Origin: a virus
Virus record (IMG/VR): IMGVR_UViG_3300042691_013622
Location: 1 to 33,849 of that record
Length of the DNA: 33,849 nucleotides
Strand: one strand, 5' to 3'
Every line of letters starts with the position of its first letter. The first letter of the stretch is position 1. Below, piece by piece: positions 1-10,200 of the stretch. The notes under the pieces were generated by a model. It did no database searches. It was given only the letters and a program-made list of their open reading frames with translations, and was not told the origin of the DNA. The position numbers and the translations under genes are program-made.

Positions 1-52
1 ATAGGTCGTTTTCTTTTGTGAATACGCCTGGTGATACTAATTTCTCTGCCAT
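1..52 (-). CDS. gp18: Tail sheath protein gp18, N-terminal fragment (runs off the left edge)
   Basis: The ATG at 52-50 opens a frame that stays open to the window edge and reads MAEKLVSPGVFTKENDL. This matches the start of T4-family contractile tail sheath proteins, where the SPGV..xEND segment near the N-terminus is characteristic. The sheath surrounds the tail tube and contracts to drive injection. Only 17 codons are visible. The upstream leader is AT-rich, has no Shine-Dalgarno (SD) sequence and carries a TATATTTATA motif 36 nt before the ATG. A sheath gene directly after the fibre/adhesin cassette fits late tail morphogenesis. Identification rests on the N-terminal signature alone. Confidence 0.82.
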   Translation of the reverse strand, partial: MAEKLVSPGVFTKENDL

Positions 53-88
53 TTTATATAGTTAATTTTAAAAATTTACAATTCTCAA

Positions 89-98
89 TATAAATATA
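89..98 (-). promoter_or_regulatory. Candidate late promoter for the tail sheath gene
   Basis: The sense (minus) strand reads TATATTTATA, 36 nt before the sheath ATG, inside the 68-nt gap 53-120. The same motif in the same orientation precedes eight other genes in this window. No -35 element is obvious. Confidence 0.5.
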
Positions 99-120
99 AT
101 TTTTTATTTCAAAACAACAA

Positions 121-1878
121 TTATGGTCTATATGTTGGTTGAAAATAATCGTATACTTGTTGAACTTCTGCGGTTGATAATACTCTGTTGTAGAATAATA
201 CAGGACCTAATTGGCATTTTGCATAATTATCAGCTCTTCCTAATTTTATGTCATAACTTGTTGTTGCTGCGAATGCCGAAACCGTTCCTGTTCCCACACT
301 ACTTCTATTTAAATAGTATGTAATACCGGCTGCAGCCGATACGGTTACTGCTACCATATGCCATGTATTTAATGCTGGTGCGGTAAATGTTTGAACGGAA
401 TTTGAAACTGTTCCTCTTGCTGTTGCGAAATGAAAACCATCCCAGTTATTAGCCCCACTACTATATAAATAAAAATTGTAATCTCTATCTGCACCTTCTT
501 TAGAAAAAAGTCCACCGTAAGTTGCATTTTGTGCAGTTGTTTGTCTAACCCATGCAATAAATGTGATTGCCGATGTATCAAATTGTGTTATTCCACCATT
601 GATATTTGAATTACGGTCTTTAAACCAATAAGTACCTGAACCATCAAGAGTCCAATATTTATCAATTCTCGAAGCACCGGCGTTATATGCAGGTGATGTT
701 CCACTATATCCCGCACTATTAGAAACACCAGAAGGTCTTACACCTGTATTATATCCTGAAAGGTCTAACCAATCGGTTGTAGGTGTACCTGTTGATGGTA
801 ATGTTTGTGATGGGAAGGAATATGCTTTAGATGGGTCTAAATACATTCTCAAACCAGATGAAGGTACAAATGGTTGTGCCGTTGTTCCTTTATTATGTGA
901 TATTGTTTTGTTTGCCAAATAAACGTCAGCGTTTTCTACATTAATAGTTACGATTTCAATATCTGCTTCCACAATAGAAATATCATAAACTTCTACTTCT
1001 GATAATCCGTTTATTTCATCATATGTTACAATTAAATCACCTATAAGAACATCTTCAACATTTTTGAAATGATATTTTTCAATTTCAGAATCCCAAACAT
1101 AAACTGGATGGGTACCTGTTGCTTTTATTATTCCATTATTTATATCAAAATATCCACTTGCAAAGTTGAAAACTAAATCTTGTACTTGAACTTCTTGGTA
1201 TGATCCTGATATACTTTCTTGCATAAAGAATCTCCAAGGAACATCTGAACTTTCTGGATCTAAATCTTCATCAGGTAATCCAACAGGAACCCATGCTTTG
1301 ATTGAATCACCAACTACTAAATCTTCAACATTTATTTCAGTTCCATCCGCTTTTGTTACTTTTGTTCCAAATAATAAACAGAAGTCTGGTTGGTTGATAG
1401 TATTATAAACATCCACTGCGTATAATGTTTTTGTAGATGTTGAATTATATCCTGTTGCTGCTAAATTAAATCCATCTGCGTATTTCATTGATAAAATTGC
1501 AGATGCCTCTGAATATGTTGATGAATTTATTGCTGCTGGTGTTATCGGGAAAGATGGTGATGCTCCTAAAGTTGGAGAACCTACTGAAAAGTTTGCATTA
1601 TTAAATGATACATCGTAGTTAGCTGATACGCTTCCAACTCTTGCACCATGCTTAGAACCGGCTGAACCGAATGTAAATGTTGCAGTTTCTTGTGTACTTT
1701 CTACAATATATGTATAGGTTGGTAAATTTACAGTTACCGAATCTATAGCAAAATCACCAATAGAAGCTTGAGTTCCTGCTGTTGCGTTCATAGCATTTAA
1801 TGAAACTTGCTGACTGGTTCTAGTCGAACCCTGCGTTGCTCTATATAAATTTCCTAAAGATAAATTGGTTTTTGCCAT
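121..1878 (-). CDS. Tail adhesin with internal intein-like Hint domain and C-terminal LamG domain
   Basis: 585 aa. Residues 1-166 are a Ser/Thr/Asn-rich beta-type N-terminal part, probably the virion-attachment side. Residues 167-329 are a Hint (intein-like) domain: it opens at Cys167 (CLLFGTKV), has a block-B motif TGTH at 254-257 and a second IGD turn near 279-281, and ends SHN at 327-329. The next residue is Lys330. Residues about 340-585 resemble a LamG/concanavalin-like jelly roll: GLRMYLDPS near 342, TFIAWVRQ near 439, WHMVAV near 506, LGPVLFYNR near 557, and a closing helix with EVQQVYDYF. LamG folds usually bind glycans, so this is a plausible receptor-binding protein. It lies between a glycosyltransferase gene and the sheath gene. 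Splicing or cleavage is inferred from the conserved residues; the LamG call rests on fold-like motifs. Confidence 0.8.
   Translation of the reverse strand: MAKTNLSLGNLYRATQGSTRTSQQVSLNAMNATAGTQASIGDFAIDSVTVNLPTYTYIVESTQETATFTFGSAGSKHGARVGSVSANYDVSFNNANFSVGSPTLGASPSFPITPAAINSSTYSEASAILSMKYADGFNLAATGYNSTSTKTLYAVDVYNTINQPDFCLLFGTKVTKADGTEINVEDLVVGDSIKAWVPVGLPDEDLDPESSDVPWRFFMQESISGSYQEVQVQDLVFNFASGYFDINNGIIKATGTHPVYVWDSEIEKYHFKNVEDVLIGDLIVTYDEINGLSEVEVYDISIVEADIEIVTINVENADVYLANKTISHNKGTTAQPFVPSSGLRMYLDPSKAYSFPSQTLPSTGTPTTDWLDLSGYNTGVRPSGVSNSAGYSGTSPAYNAGASRIDKYWTLDGSGTYWFKDRNSNINGGITQFDTSAITFIAWVRQTTAQNATYGGLFSKEGADRDYNFYLYSSGANNWDGFHFATARGTVSNSVQTFTAPALNTWHMVAVTVSAAAGITYYLNRSSVGTGTVSAFAATTSYDIKLGRADNYAKCQLGPVLFYNRVLSTAEVQQVYDYFQPTYRP
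892..1380 (-). other. Hint / bacterial intein-like (BIL-type) domain inside the adhesin
   Basis: It covers residues C167 to N329 of the adhesin, 163 aa, with no room for a homing endonuclease. The Hint hallmarks are present in order: N-terminal Cys followed by a glycine turn and a DG hairpin, a V-V-G-D turn, block B TxxH (T254, H257), and a C-terminal block ending His328-Asn329. The residue after Asn is Lys, not Cys/Ser/Thr. That is unlike standard inteins but matches A-type bacterial intein-like domains, which can cleave or splice without a +1 nucleophile. Confidence 0.8.
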
Positions 1879-1888
1879 TTAATTTTGA

Positions 1889-2887
1889 TTATAATCTATT
1901 ATAAATATTTAAAAGTTTTTCTTTCCACTCTTCTTTATTTGAAAAGTATCTATTCATCCAATTTTTAAGTTTTTCAAATTCTGTTTTACGGGTTTCATAA
2001 TCATCGTTACAAATCGTTTCGTAGGTCTTTTTAAATGTTTCCTCGTCAATCGCTTTGTATTTATAATCAAGTGGAACGTGCCATTTTTCATGTAGTATTG
2101 GAAGTTTCCCCCAATCCACTGCTTCAAAAATTCCGTATCCGAATGGTTCAAATTCAAAGCAAGAATGAGATATTCCCCAATCAAGTCCGTAGAACCTTTC
2201 TTTATGTTTGTAATCAAATTTGTAAACTTTTGATTTTTCGAATCTGTATCCATATTTTTTTCTGTAATATTTGTTAAAGGTTTCTGAATTTGTAAATATG
2301 ATAGAATCCAATCCATCAATATATTCTACATTTTTTCTACCTTCTGCTCTTGCCGCAAATCCTATTTTTAGATTATCTTTTAATTCCAATTTTTGTGAAA
2401 ATTCGTAATAATTGGAAATATGATGTAAATTTTCTGTTTGATAAGGAAAGTGATATAATCCTACCCAAATTTTATTTTTAATTTTATCAATTAATTCACT
2501 TTCATATTCCCAATTACCATACCAGTGAAGATATTCATCTTTTTGTTGTTGTGCAATTAATGATACTTTTGTTAAGTTGTGAAAAACGATTGAATCAATC
2601 TTTTCCAAATTTTGATGTATAGCTCTGGTTGGAGTGTAATGACCATGTAATATATGTATTCTCCTTGCACCATCTAATATTTTTATAATCTCATCTTCGT
2701 TAGTTTCCCAAATATGGTCTATATCAATTGGAAATTCTTCGTAATTATCTGGTTTTTTTCTATGGAAAAGTAGAAGTGGCTTCACTTCTAAATGAGGTGC
2801 CACTTCTTTTATCCATTCTGTTACCCATATATCTGCACCGCTATTAAACCATGGTCCTCCTGCGGTTGTGTAATAAACATCATACAT
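1889..2887 (-). CDS. GT-B type glycosyltransferase
   Basis: 332 aa. The N-terminal half has a Rossmann-like start and ILHGHYTP at 79-86. The C-terminal half has the GT4-like strand IGFAARAEGRKN (175-186) and the donor-binding signature EPFGYGIFEA (247-256), followed by a G-KLPI turn. This E-x-FG-x-x-x-x-E arrangement is typical of retaining GT-B enzymes using nucleotide sugars. It probably acts in the host cytoplasm. The acceptor is unknown: a virion fibre, given its place between two adhesin genes, or a host surface glycan. Its start follows the upstream fibre stop by 4 nt and its stop is 10 nt before the adhesin start, so it is co-transcribed with them. No SD is seen. Confidence 0.75.
   Translation of the reverse strand: MYDVYYTTAGGPWFNSGADIWVTEWIKEVAPHLEVKPLLLFHRKKPDNYEEFPIDIDHIWETNEDEIIKILDGARRIHILHGHYTPTRAIHQNLEKIDSIVFHNLTKVSLIAQQQKDEYLHWYGNWEYESELIDKIKNKIWVGLYHFPYQTENLHHISNYYEFSQKLELKDNLKIGFAARAEGRKNVEYIDGLDSIIFTNSETFNKYYRKKYGYRFEKSKVYKFDYKHKERFYGLDWGISHSCFEFEPFGYGIFEAVDWGKLPILHEKWHVPLDYKYKAIDEETFKKTYETICNDDYETRKTEFEKLKNWMNRYFSNKEEWKEKLLNIYNRL
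1900..1909 (-). promoter_or_regulatory. Candidate promoter for the Hint/LamG adhesin
   Basis: Sense strand AATATTTATA, 21 nt before the adhesin ATG at 1878. It lies inside the last codons of the glycosyltransferase gene. It is one base off the shared TATATTTATA motif, with the same orientation as the other copies. Confidence 0.4.
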
Positions 2888-2891
2888 TAAA

Positions 2892-5800
2892 TTATAACCC
2901 TTTTTGTTTCTTTAAATTTTCTATTTCTAAAGTTAATTTGTGTATTTGAGATTGTTGTTCTTTAATTGCTTCAACTAATAGACCTGTCATTTTTGAATAA
3001 TCCAATGATAAGAATCCATCTTCTCTTTCTTTTACTACTTCTGGTAAAACTTCCTGAACTTCTTGTGCAATCAAACCTGTTTTTGGTGTTGATTTTGTTA
3101 CTTCATTTACATCATCATTCCATTCCCAAGTCACACCATTCAATTTAGATACTTTTTGTAAAGCATTTGGAATAATTTGAATATTGTTCTTATGTCTTTT
3201 ATCCGAAGTATAGTATGCAGTAATATCACCGGTTGCTGTAATTGAACCATTAATTGTTAAACCTGCAAATGTAGGTGATGAAGTTGTTAATACCGCTTGG
3301 TTTATATATGTTCCAAATCCCGATGTTGATGCTATTGCAATTTGTGCTGAACCTGTTACAACCGTTCCAATTGCTGTTCTAATTGTTTCTGCAGTTACAC
3401 TACTACCTAAAGAAGTAGACTGTCCTGCAATTGTAATTGCCGAATTAGAAAGTTTTGCATTTGATATTGAACCGGCTAACATTGCATCTGTTACACCAAG
3501 ATTCGCAATTGAAATTGTTCTTGTTGTAGAAATATCACCACCACCTGTTAAACCAGAACCTGCTGTTATTGAAACTGCGGTATGGTCGATGTGTCTATTT
3601 GCTGAATATCCAGTTGTGGAATCATGCGATACTTGTGATGAACCACTAAATACACCAACAACATTTAATCTTGTCAATATACCACTTGCATAGTTTGTTG
3701 TAGCGGTTAAATCTATTTGAGATGAACCTGTTACAACTGTTCCAATTGCAGTTCTAATTGTTTCCGCAGTTACTGAACTACCCAATGCAGTTGATTGACC
3801 TGCTATTGTTATAGATGAGTTTGTTAATTTTGCATTTGAAATAGAACCGGCTAACATTGAATCAGTAACTCCACCGGTTGCGATGGATAATGTTCTTGTT
3901 GCAGAAATATCACCACCACCACTTAATCCACTTCCTGCCGTAATTGATACTGCAGTGTGGTCAATATGTCTATTTGCAGAATATCCGGTAGTTGAATCAT
4001 GTGATATTTGTGATGAACCCGATACTAATGTTGTACCTGTTGCGTAGAATGTACCATTTACTACGGAATTTGAACCTAATGTAATTAAAGTACCAGTATC
4101 GGTAATGTTTGAATCATTAAGATGTTCTTTACCACTTCCTTTTGGAACTCTATTGTTTGTAAGATATATTTCAGTACCTAAATTATCATAAGTTTCTGGA
4201 CCTAATACAAAGTGAGATGATGTTACATTTAACCCATTTCCTTTGTGTACGAAAATAAATTCATCATGTAATGAATCATATAAGAATGAACCAGAACTTC
4301 CTGCAGAGCCTGAATCATATATTGCAAGCCCACCAAATCTTAATGATGGATTATTTACATTTAATTGAATGATATTATCACCAATATCCAAACGAGATGA
4401 ACTAATGTTTTGAATTGATGATGAACCAGCAACAATTAAGTCAGCCGATATAAATAGAGAACCTGTAATCGTTTGATTTCCTACAAATGTATTTGCTGAA
4501 TCTATTCGTGCAAATGAACCACTCAAAGAACCCAATGTACTCCATTTTGTATCATTAGATGCAGTATATGCATTCAGTGATGCGGTACTTTCTTCTAATC
4601 TACTTAACTTATTACTTTGATTAGTGTTTGTTGTATCGTTTGAAGCAGTATATGTGTTCAATGATGCCAACATACCAACAACTTGTGCAGAACCCGAAAC
4701 TACCCCTCCATATAAATTAGCGGAAATACTTCCACCGTTTATTATCATATCAACATTTGATGTATCAGATGATGCGGAAATTATATTTGCTGAAATTCCA
4801 CTTAACCCTGTAAAGTTTATTTGAGATGAACCCGTTACAACCGTTCCAATTGCTGTTCTAATTGTTTCAGCAGTTATAGTTCCACCCAATGCAGTTGATT
4901 GTCCTGCTATTGTAATTGAAGAATTTGTTAAAGATGAATTACCAATATTAGAAAGTGTGTTTGAAGCTCCACTTATTGTTTTATTACTTAAAGTTACAGA
5001 TGCTGTTGCAAATGATCCTGTATATAATTCTAAATTAAGTGTTTCACCTTCTAATGCAGTTAATCTACTTATAGCACTTCCACTTGCAGTTGATAATTGG
5101 TCTAATCTACTATTTTGCGTATTATTTGTAGTAGTATTAGATGCAGTATATGCATTTATATCCGTAATATGCCCATTAACAGATGCAGTATATGTTTGTA
5201 ATGTGCTTGCTTTAGTTTCTAAATTTGTTATAGAAGTTTTTGCAGAACCACTCCATGTATTAACATCTGCAATATGTCCTAATGTGGATGCACTAAATGA
5301 ATTTAAACTTGCAGTTGATTCTTGTATTCTTGAAACTTGTGCTGCCATAGAAGCAGTTAAAGTTTGAAGAGTAGCATTTTTAGTTTCTAGTGATGCTGTA
5401 TATGTTCCTAAAGTAGTTGCTTTAGATTCTAAAGTTGTAATTCTTGTATTTTGAGAACCACTATCTGTTGATAATTGGTCTAATCTACTATTTTGTGTAT
5501 TATTAGTTGTATCGTTTGATGCAGTATATGTGTTTAATGCTGCTAAAATTCCAACAACTTGTGCCGAACTTGATACAACCGTTTCTACATTTAATTTTTC
5601 TTTAATCGTTGTATTGATTGAAGATGTAAATGAGTTAATATTTGAAATAGAAATATTGCTACTTCCTGATGTAGATTCTAAATTGTTTAATCTATTAACA
5701 CTTGCTGTATAAAACGATGCAAATGTGTTATCATTGGTAGTATCTACTGAATTAATTAAACTTACAATTTCTGCAAATGAGTCTTTATCAGCATCCGATG

Positions 5801-7154
5801 CTAATAAAATTGCATCAACTCTACCTTTTTCTATTAGTATTCTACTATCAACCGATGAACTATATGATGTAAATCCTGTTGTTGCTGATAATGTAACTTG
5901 TGATGACCCACTTATTACAGTTTCTGCATCCAATCTATTTTTAATAGTTGTATTAATTGATGAAGTAAATGAGTTTAAAGAAGTATTACCATTACTTGCA
6001 CTAAATGCATTTAAACTTGCAGTTGACTCTTGTATTCTGCTTATTTGAGATTGTACAGATGCAGTTAAAGTTTGTAAAGTAGAAAATTTAGTATCAACAC
6101 TTGCAGTATAAGTTTGTAATGTACTATCTTTGGTCAATTGAGATGCGCTAAATGCATTTAAACTTGCGGTACTTTCTTCTAGTCTACTTAATCTATTATT
6201 TTGTGTAGTATTTGTAGTATCATTTGATGCGGTATAATTATTTAAATTTGTTAATCTATTATTAACAGATTGAGAATAAGTTGTTACATCTCCTATACCA
6301 TTGATAGAACCACTAAATCCAATAGAAGATGAAACCGAACCGCTGAATACGAATAGGTCACCATACAAATGCGTATGATGTAATCCATTTGCTGATCCTG
6401 AATCTATTCTAAATATTGATAAACCATCACCTTTATGTATTGAAAGATAATCACCATTATAATTTCTTAAATGAAATGAGTTACCCGAAACACTATCTTC
6501 TAATCTCAATTCTGCAATCGATGAACTAATTGTTTGTGGTCCTTTAAATACATTTGAACCGGTGGTTGCATATGAACTTGTCAAATTACCTATTGTGTTC
6601 CATTTTATATTATTAGAACCCGTGTAAGCGTTTAATGAACCCAAAATATCAACAACTTGTGCTGAACCTGAAACTATTCCAGATGGTAAAGATGCTGATA
6701 AATTTATACTACCACTTGCTAACGAACTTGTTGTTACAAGGTTTTCGTTTGTAATTGTATTAACTATATTGCCACTACCATCTACTATTTTAATAGAACC
6801 CGTAGAGATGTATAAATCTCTCCAAATCTTTGTTACAGAACCTAAATCAAATGTATTTGTTACGGAAGGTATTAGTGATGAACTTAAATTTGCGGTTACT
6901 GTTACCGTATCAGATGTATTATCTCCAATTGTAATGTTGCCACCTAAAGTTAAATTACCATCAATTTTTGCATTTCCGGTGATATTTAAAGATGAACCTG
7001 AAATTCCTTGCGATGCTGAATTTATTAAGAGGGTTATATCTCCCGATTCACCACCTATTTGTAATGTTCCTAATGTAGTATTTACATATGGTTCTCCGAA
7101 TGCTAACGAACCTGATTTTTGTGCGGTTGTCCCACGTCTAAATTTAAGTGCCAT
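2892..7154 (-). CDS. Long repetitive tail fibre with C-terminal S74 self-cleaving chaperone
   Basis: 1420 aa. The N-terminus (MALKFRRGTTAQ ... LAFGEPYVNT) follows the basic-RG then GE pattern shared by fibre proteins in this window, probably a baseplate-anchoring domain. The body is Ser/Thr/Asn-rich, with repeats such as YTASNDTTN, RLEESTASLN and VVSGSAQVVG. Their heptad-like spacing suggests a trimeric coiled coil or beta-helix shaft. From about residue 1317 the motif TSDKRHKNNI begins a peptidase S74 / intramolecular chaperone domain, with GLIAQEVQEVLPEVV further on; this family trimerises fibres and then cuts itself off at the S-D motif. A coiled tail ends the protein. It is a likely host-binding side or long tail fibre. 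The receptor specificity cannot be read. Confidence 0.85.
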   Translation of the reverse strand: MALKFRRGTTAQKSGSLAFGEPYVNTTLGTLQIGGESGDITLLINSASQGISGSSLNITGNAKIDGNLTLGGNITIGDNTSDTVTVTANLSSSLIPSVTNTFDLGSVTKIWRDLYISTGSIKIVDGSGNIVNTITNENLVTTSSLASGSINLSASLPSGIVSGSAQVVDILGSLNAYTGSNNIKWNTIGNLTSSYATTGSNVFKGPQTISSSIAELRLEDSVSGNSFHLRNYNGDYLSIHKGDGLSIFRIDSGSANGLHHTHLYGDLFVFSGSVSSSIGFSGSINGIGDVTTYSQSVNNRLTNLNNYTASNDTTNTTQNNRLSRLEESTASLNAFSASQLTKDSTLQTYTASVDTKFSTLQTLTASVQSQISRIQESTASLNAFSASNGNTSLNSFTSSINTTIKNRLDAETVISGSSQVTLSATTGFTSYSSSVDSRILIEKGRVDAILLASDADKDSFAEIVSLINSVDTTNDNTFASFYTASVNRLNNLESTSGSSNISISNINSFTSSINTTIKEKLNVETVVSSSAQVVGILAALNTYTASNDTTNNTQNSRLDQLSTDSGSQNTRITTLESKATTLGTYTASLETKNATLQTLTASMAAQVSRIQESTASLNSFSASTLGHIADVNTWSGSAKTSITNLETKASTLQTYTASVNGHITDINAYTASNTTTNNTQNSRLDQLSTASGSAISRLTALEGETLNLELYTGSFATASVTLSNKTISGASNTLSNIGNSSLTNSSITIAGQSTALGGTITAETIRTAIGTVVTGSSQINFTGLSGISANIISASSDTSNVDMIINGGSISANLYGGVVSGSAQVVGMLASLNTYTASNDTTNTNQSNKLSRLEESTASLNAYTASNDTKWSTLGSLSGSFARIDSANTFVGNQTITGSLFISADLIVAGSSSIQNISSSRLDIGDNIIQLNVNNPSLRFGGLAIYDSGSAGSSGSFLYDSLHDEFIFVHKGNGLNVTSSHFVLGPETYDNLGTEIYLTNNRVPKGSGKEHLNDSNITDTGTLITLGSNSVVNGTFYATGTTLVSGSSQISHDSTTGYSANRHIDHTAVSITAGSGLSGGGDISATRTLSIATGGVTDSMLAGSISNAKLTNSSITIAGQSTALGSSVTAETIRTAIGTVVTGSSQIDLTATTNYASGILTRLNVVGVFSGSSQVSHDSTTGYSANRHIDHTAVSITAGSGLTGGGDISTTRTISIANLGVTDAMLAGSISNAKLSNSAITIAGQSTSLGSSVTAETIRTAIGTVVTGSAQIAIASTSGFGTYINQAVLTTSSPTFAGLTINGSITATGDITAYYTSDKRHKNNIQIIPNALQKVSKLNGVTWEWNDDVNEVTKSTPKTGLIAQEVQEVLPEVVKEREDGFLSLDYSKMTGLLVEAIKEQQSQIHKLTLEIENLKKQKGL

Positions 7155-7193
7155 CTAGTTTACCTTCTTTTTAGTACGTTATTATATAATATT

Positions 7194-7202
7194 TATAAAT
7201 AT
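7194..7202 (-). promoter_or_regulatory. Candidate promoter for the 1420-aa fibre
   Basis: Sense strand ATATTTATA in the 48-nt gap between two fibre genes, 39 nt before the ATG at 7154. A weak SD-like AGAAGG lies about 8 nt before that ATG. Confidence 0.45.
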
Positions 7203-10200
7203 CTATTTGCTTTCCAATTCTTTAACTCTTGCTGATAATTCTTTTATTGCTTCAATTAATACTGGTACTAATTTTACATAATCAACTGCTAAATATCCCG
7301 TTTCTCTTTCGGTTACCACTTCAGGTAACACTGATTGAACTTCTTGCGCAATCACACCCAAATCATGTCCTTTATGAGAATGTATTGTTTCAAATCCTTC
7401 TTTCCAATCATAAGTGTTACCACTAATTGATTCAACTTTTTCTAAAGCGTTTTGGATAGGATTTATGTTTTCTTTTAATCTTTCATCAGAAGAATAATAT
7501 GCTACTATATCACCTGTTGCTCTAATCTCACCACTTACCCCACTTGCCGCAGTTCCAATTCCCAATGACGCAAATTGTGGTGTTGCAGATGTATGTATAT
7601 CTTGTGGTGTAGAAAGTGTGATTGCGGCTGTTTCTGTTCCAGAACCTGCAACCGTTATTTGATTTGTTGTACCCGCAATTGTTGCAACATAGTTACCCGA
7701 TGTATCCGTTCCTAACACAACTGCATTTGCTCCAATAGTTGCAACGCCATTTGATGCAATTGTAATATCACCACTTACACCAGAATATACCTGTGATGAA
7801 CCACTAACTACACCCGTTGGTAATAATGGTGTAACTTGCGCTGCTCCACTAACAATACCGCTAGGTATATTTGATAATCCAATATATGAAACTTGCGATG
7901 AACCACTAACTACTCCTGTTGGTAATAACGGTGTAATTTGAGATGAACTTGAAACTATACCATTACTTATACCACTTAATTGTGTGAAATTAACTTGAGA
8001 TGAACCAGAAACTATTCCTCTTCCTTTAGCTTCATATCCTGCTGCAACTTCTGCTTCTGTAGCGTAAGTTGCATCTAATGATGAAGTAAATGAATTCAAT
8101 GAACTCAATATACCAATAACTTGTGATGAGCCAGATACGGTTCCAATTGGTAATAATGGAATAATTTGAGATGAACCTGAAACTATACCATTTGATATTC
8201 CACTTAATTGAGTAAAGTTTATTTGAGATGAACCTGAAACTATTCCTGCAGGTATATTACTTAATCCTAAATAAGAAACTTGTGATGAACCTGATACGAC
8301 TCCACCTTTTAAATCCGCAGTGATTGAACCACCGGTAATTGTAAAATCAATATTATTAGAATCGGTAGATGCTGAAATTATATTATTAGAAATTCCACTT
8401 AATCCTGTAAAGTTAACTTGAGAAGAACCTGAAACTATACCTCTGCCGGTTGTTTCGTAGCTACCTAATTGACCGGAACCGGATATTACACCCATGCCAT
8501 CTGTCAATACTTTTGCTTCACTATCTTTTTTACCTGCAATCCAAATATCATTTGTTGCATCCCAAAGAAGTGAACCCGATACAGTAGATGCAGCGGTTGC
8601 ATCTTTTACATAAATACCGGCAGTTGCTGCTGAACCTCCGTAATTTAATTCTAATATATTTTCACCAATATTAACTTGTGTAGAGTTAATTTGAGTTGTT
8701 GTTCCTAATACAGATAGGTTACCATTAATAGTTACATCCGTTCCACTTAAACCTATTGCGGTTTTAAGAGATGCAGTATAAGAATTTAATGATGATGTAC
8801 TTTCTTCAATTCTATTTAATCTATTATTTTGATTAGTATTTGTAGTATCATTTGAAGATGTATATGCGTTTATATCTGTTATGTGTCCATTTACACTTGC
8901 AGTATAAGTTTGTAAAGTGGTAGCTTTAGTTTCTAAATTTGTTATAGAAGTTTTTGCAGAACCACTCCATACATTTATATCAGCAACATGTCCATTTAGG
9001 GATGCAGTTGTTAAGTTAATACTTGCAGTTGATTCTTTTAATCTTGCAATTGTATCATTTAAACTTGCAGTATATTGATGTATAGATTGACTAAATGCCT
9101 GTAATGATTGTGTAGCTGAATTTATTGATAATAAAGATGCTTCCAATCCACCAGGACTCAAAATAGTTACGGTATATTCCAATGAATCCAATCTTGTATC
9201 AACTGATGTGGAGAATGGTTGGAATACGGAACCCGTCCATGTATTAAATGATGCAGTTTGTAGATTTAAAGATGCTGTTACTGATTCTAAAGTTGTATCC
9301 TTTTGTTTTTGTGAACCAGTCCATGCATTTATATCTGCAATATGCCCATTTATAGATGATGTGTATAAATTAATATCTGCAACATGTCCATTTATACTTG
9401 CGCTGAATGTGTTTAAACTCGCAGTCGATTCTTCTAATCTACTTAATCTATTATTTTGATTAGTATTAGTTGTATCATTACTTGCAGTATATAAATTTAA
9501 ACTTGCAGTTGATTCTTTTAATCTTGCAATTGTAGAATCTACTGATGCAGTATAAGTTTGTAAAGTAGAAAATTTAGTATCTACTGATGCAGTATAAGTT
9601 TGTAAAGTAGAAAATTTAGTATCTACTGATGCAGTATAAGTTTGTAAAGTAGAATCTTTTCCTTCTTGTGATGCACTAAATTCATTTAATGATGCCGTGC
9701 TTTCTTCGATTCTATTTAATCTATTATTTAAAGATGCTGTATAAGAATATAAAGAAGCTGTTGCATTGTTTAAAGATGCCGTTACAATTTCAATTGTGGA
9801 AAATTTAGTATTTACCGATGCAGTATAGGTTTGTAAAGTAGAATCTTTTCCTTCTTGTGATGCACTAAATGTATTTAATGATTGTAAAATTCCAACAACT
9901 TGTGCGGAACTTGATACAACAGAATCTCCCCCTGCTAAAAGAACTTTACTTTCAGCATCTTTTACACCCGCCTTCCAATAATCCAAAGTAGAATCCCATA
10001 TAATAGAACCAGTTGCCACATTTGGTGCAGTTGGGTCTTTTACATACAATCCACCATTTGCAGCTGCATTACCATTTAACTCTAAAATATTATCACCTAA
10101 TTGAATGGTGGTAGAATTAACTGCGGTAGTTGTTCCTGCTACAGTCAAATTTCCTTGAATTGTTACATTTTGTCCACTTACATCAATTGCCGTTTTTAGA

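Noticed and set aside
121-1878. Classic intein with homing endonuclease
   Set aside because: The Hint region is only 163 aa, no LAGLIDADG or HNH block is visible, and the +1 residue is Lys rather than Cys, Ser or Thr.
4624-6048. Several plus-strand reading frames within the fibre gene
   Set aside because: They are shadows of the low-complexity Ser/Thr/Asn repeats of the fibre gene, low in plausible domains and all in an otherwise fully minus-strand region.
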